Assembly (NCBI GenBank): GCA_006226425.1
Contig: SBGX01000012.1
Coordinates: forward strand, 1 to 64,000
Direction of reading: 5' to 3'
DNA: 64,000 bases
Origin: Bacteroidota bacterium
GTDB lineage: Bacteria > Bacteroidota > Bacteroidia > Flavobacteriales_D > Crocinitomicaceae
Part shown: positions 61,900 through 64,000 of the stretch, piece after piece
Position numbering within the stretch: the first letter of the stretch is position 1
Layout of the letters: each line of letters opens with the position of its first letter
Position numbers and translations under genes: made by a program
Notes under the pieces: model-generated
Databases searched by the model: none
What the model was told of the DNA's origin: nothing
Seen by the model: only the letters and a program-made list of their open reading frames with translations

Positions 61900-63585
61900 A
61901 TGAAGAAACTACTGAGCATTATTCTTTTGTTTGTCGTTGGACAAAGCTGGGCCGGCGAAGAAATTCAATTAAAATCAAAAATAGATCGCGTAACTGTGTA
62001 CATGCAGGGAGCGCAGGTATATCGCAAAGCTTCCTTCCAGGTCAAACCGGGAGTAAGTCAGCTGATCATCGAAGGAATTAGTCCGCTGATTGATCCCAAA
62101 AGTTTGCAGGTTCAGGGCAGTGGTCGGGTGGTCATCATTGATTCCAAATATGATCGCTATTATCCCAAGCCTGAGAATAATCAATCCGGGCAATTGCCAT
62201 TGAAGATCAGAAAAAGCATCGCCCTATTGCAAGACTCTCTGGAAGAATTGGATTTTGAACTCAAGCAATTGCATGACGAAATTACGATCATCAAGGAGAC
62301 GGCCAATATCCTTAAAAGCAATGGTGCGATTCAGGGAAAAGGAAAGGTGAACGATTCCATTCCTCTATTGAAAGATGCGGTGAGTTATTATGCCGAGAAA
62401 ATGAATGAATTGACGCGCAAGGGCAATTTGTTGAGACGCAAAAAGAGTAAAAAAGAAAAATTGCGCGAGGGAATGAGACAACGTCTGACCGATTTACAAA
62501 ATTATCAGCAGAGTCAATTTCCTAAAAAGGATAAGGGGCCGATTCACCGCCTGCTCATTACGGTTTCAAGTAAAGAGTATGTGACGGGAAAAATGGAGGT
62601 TTCTTACCTGGTGTCAAAGGCAGGCTGGACCCCACTTTATGACCTGAAGAGTAGTGCACAGGATGGGAAAGTACATCTGACTTATAAAGCACAGGTATAT
62701 CAAAATACGGGGATAGACTGGGATGATGTGCGTTTGGCGGTTTCGACGAACAATCCTTATCGCAATAAGACCAAGCCCAGTCTCCATCCCTGGTACGTCG
62801 ATTATCAAAGCATTTATATGAACGATCTCAGAAACGGACAGCCCGCTATGGAGGGAGGATTGAAGCCTAAGAGAATGGAGGAAGATGATCGGGAAGAGAA
62901 TCTGGAGGTATTGAATGTCCGTCCTAAAGGAGTGGACATGACTCAGGCCACTGAGTTTGTACAAATGGTTGATCAGATCATTGCCGCTGAGTTTAAGATT
63001 GATTTGCCCTACACGATCCAGTCTAACAATACAAAACACATGGTATTGGTGAAGCAGGAAGAACTGGATGCGAAGTACCGTTACTTTACAGTGCCTAAAA
63101 TAGATCCGTCCGTCTATCTGGTGGCTCAAATAACCAAACTGGACGAACTGAAATTGGTCCCGGCCAAAGCAAACATCTTCTTTGAGGGAAGTTATATGGG
63201 GGAAACATATATCGATCCGACCCAAATGGAAGATACGCTTTCATTGAGCTTGGGAAAGGACCCGAATATTCTCGTAAAACGAAGCTTGATTGCCAAAGAC
63301 AGCAAGGATCGGGTGATTGGAAGTCAGCGCGAGCGTACCAATGCCTTTGAGATTGAAATTCGGAGCATGAAATCCTCGACGATTGAATTGGTGGTACAGG
63401 ATCAGATTCCGGTCACCTTGAATAAGGATATTAATATTGAAGTCCTGAATAAAGGAAAAGCAAAATTGAATAAACAGGCCGGAATTTTGCAGTGGGAGTT
63501 GAAGTTGAAAGCCCGCGAACATGAGAAGTTGAACTTCGGCTATAAAGTGAAATTCGATAAGAATCAGCAGGTCGCATTGAGGTAG
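61900..63585 (+). CDS. DUF4139/DUF4140 secreted protein (MuiA-like)
   Basis: A 561-residue protein. The ATG at 61900 begins a signal peptide (MKKLLSIILLFVVGQSWA). The N-terminal DUF4140 (about 18-115: IDRVTVYMQGAQVYRKASF) leads to a coiled-coil region (about 125-210) and the C-terminal DUF4139 domain (about 235-561: MEVSYLVSKAGWTPLYDLKS, IDWDDVRLAVSTNNP, then FFEGSYMGETYIDPTQ and HEKLNFGYKVKFDKNQQVAL). The family includes mucoidy-inhibitor MuiA-type proteins of unknown mechanism. An upstream TTG could extend it 16 codons but would lose the signal peptide. Confidence 0.85.
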   Translation: MKKLLSIILLFVVGQSWAGEEIQLKSKIDRVTVYMQGAQVYRKASFQVKPGVSQLIIEGISPLIDPKSLQVQGSGRVVIIDSKYDRYYPKPENNQSGQLPLKIRKSIALLQDSLEELDFELKQLHDEITIIKETANILKSNGAIQGKGKVNDSIPLLKDAVSYYAEKMNELTRKGNLLRRKKSKKEKLREGMRQRLTDLQNYQQSQFPKKDKGPIHRLLITVSSKEYVTGKMEVSYLVSKAGWTPLYDLKSSAQDGKVHLTYKAQVYQNTGIDWDDVRLAVSTNNPYRNKTKPSLHPWYVDYQSIYMNDLRNGQPAMEGGLKPKRMEEDDREENLEVLNVRPKGVDMTQATEFVQMVDQIIAAEFKIDLPYTIQSNNTKHMVLVKQEELDAKYRYFTVPKIDPSVYLVAQITKLDELKLVPAKANIFFEGSYMGETYIDPTQMEDTLSLSLGKDPNILVKRSLIAKDSKDRVIGSQRERTNAFEIEIRSMKSSTIELVVQDQIPVTLNKDINIEVLNKGKAKLNKQAGILQWELKLKAREHEKLNFGYKVKFDKNQQVALR

Positions 63586-63656
63586 ATCCTTGAATTTTAT
63601 ACCGGTAAAAGTACCTGATTCGGATAAAAATCTTAAATTGGGTACTTTTCTCAGGT

Positions 63657-64000
63657 ATGCATGTAGTCATTATAGGTAATGGAATTTCAGGAACTTCGTT
63701 GGCGAGGAATCTACGGAAAAGGAGTTCTTGTAAGATTACCATTATATCAGAAGAATCCACTTATTTCTTTTCGAGAACAGCCCTGATGTATGTGTACATG
63801 GGGCACATGAAGTTTGAGAACATTCAGCCCTTTGAAGCAAATTTTTGGACGAAGAACCAGATTGACTTGCTCAATGATCGGGTTCAATCCGTAGATCATG
63901 TAAATCACCGTATCGTGTTGGAGCACGGGGAAGAACTGGCTTATGATAAGTTAGTATTCGCAACTGGATCCAAACCCAATTTTTTCCAGTGGAAAGGACA
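63657..64000 (+). CDS. FAD-dependent NAD(P)-type oxidoreductase (partial, right edge)
   Basis: The first 114 codons of a pyridine-nucleotide-disulfide-type oxidoreductase. The N-terminal FAD-binding motif VVIIGNGISGTSLARNLRK, the SEESTYFFSRTALMYVYMG active-site region and the second-half KLVFATGSKPNFF motif are seen. The pattern resembles NDH-2-like or ferredoxin-reductase-like flavoproteins. The reading frame is open to the window edge. Confidence 0.88.
   Translation, partial: MHVVIIGNGISGTSLARNLRKRSSCKITIISEESTYFFSRTALMYVYMGHMKFENIQPFEANFWTKNQIDLLNDRVQSVDHVNHRIVLEHGEELAYDKLVFATGSKPNFFQWKG

Noticed and set aside
62614-63225. A 203-codon minus-strand ORF
   Set aside because: It is antisense to the DUF4139 gene with no independent support.

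Overview
The window looks like a chromosomal segment of a member of the Bacteroidota, most likely Flavobacteriales. The evidence is several proteins with a C-terminal type IX secretion (T9SS) sorting domain, two TonB-dependent receptors with carboxypeptidase-like N-terminal domains, family markers common in this phylum (DUF2490, DUF1015, GLPGLI/DUF4412-like, YHYH), a lack of Shine-Dalgarno sequences, and repeated promoter -7 elements of the form TAnnTTTG. No tRNA, rRNA, insertion sequence, prophage or CRISPR array was seen. Genes are tightly packed; only one gap (5204-5540) exceeds 300 bases.

Layout. 1-2.6 kb: two tandem transglutaminase-like/TPR envelope proteins (minus strand) plus the start of a third secreted protein at the edge. 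2.6-5.5 kb: an AT-richer two-gene unit, a MazG-like nucleotide pyrophosphohydrolase fused translationally (TAAATG) to a GIY-YIG / DUF2075 helicase / S24 (LexA-like) peptidase protein, preceded by two tiny ORFs. This is the best candidate for an undescribed (probably defence) system. 5.5-11.3 kb: a TonB receptor, an arylsulfotransferase-like T9SS protein with a YHYH lipoprotein, and a membrane protein. 11.5-16.9 kb: a large T9SS surface protein, malate:quinone oxidoreductase and a small barrel-like protein. 16.9-23.3 kb: a TPR protein followed by three tandem PEGA-trypsin lipoproteins. 23.3-25.8 kb: phage tail collar-domain proteins between an intact phnA-like gene and a 50-bp remnant of a second phnA 3' end, which suggests a recombined or inserted cassette.

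26-33.7 kb (plus strand): a GNAT / Na+-solute symporter / PLP racemase operon, DUF2490, SRPBCC-DoxX-membrane genes, a SpoU methyltransferase, ribosomal protein L19, a YdcF protein and an AlkB-like dioxygenase. 33.7-39 kb: two SGNH-hydrolase T9SS paralogues, one carrying a block of adhesin-like repeats. 39-45.8 kb: acyl-CoA dehydrogenase, a TonB receptor under a TPP riboswitch (predicted thiamine uptake), two tandem rhodaneses, a DinB/DUF1569-like protein and RNase HII. 45.8-53 kb: a large propeller-like membrane-anchored protein, PurC, PhoH, a SAM hydrolase (DUF62), a monooxygenase-fold protein, a polyglutamine/RG-rich protein and a six-cysteine secreted protein. 53-64 kb: an M20 peptidase, LolA-like, FtsK, two GLPGLI-like envelope proteins, YceI, DUF1015, YggS, a DUF4139 protein and the start of an FAD-dependent oxidoreductase.

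Most of the window is housekeeping and envelope biology. The accessory parts are 2.6-5.5 kb, 17-25.8 kb and 51.5-53 kb. Start codons were moved downstream of the longest possible ORF where a signal peptide, promoter or conserved domain favours an internal start. All family calls rest on reading motifs; no database search was run.
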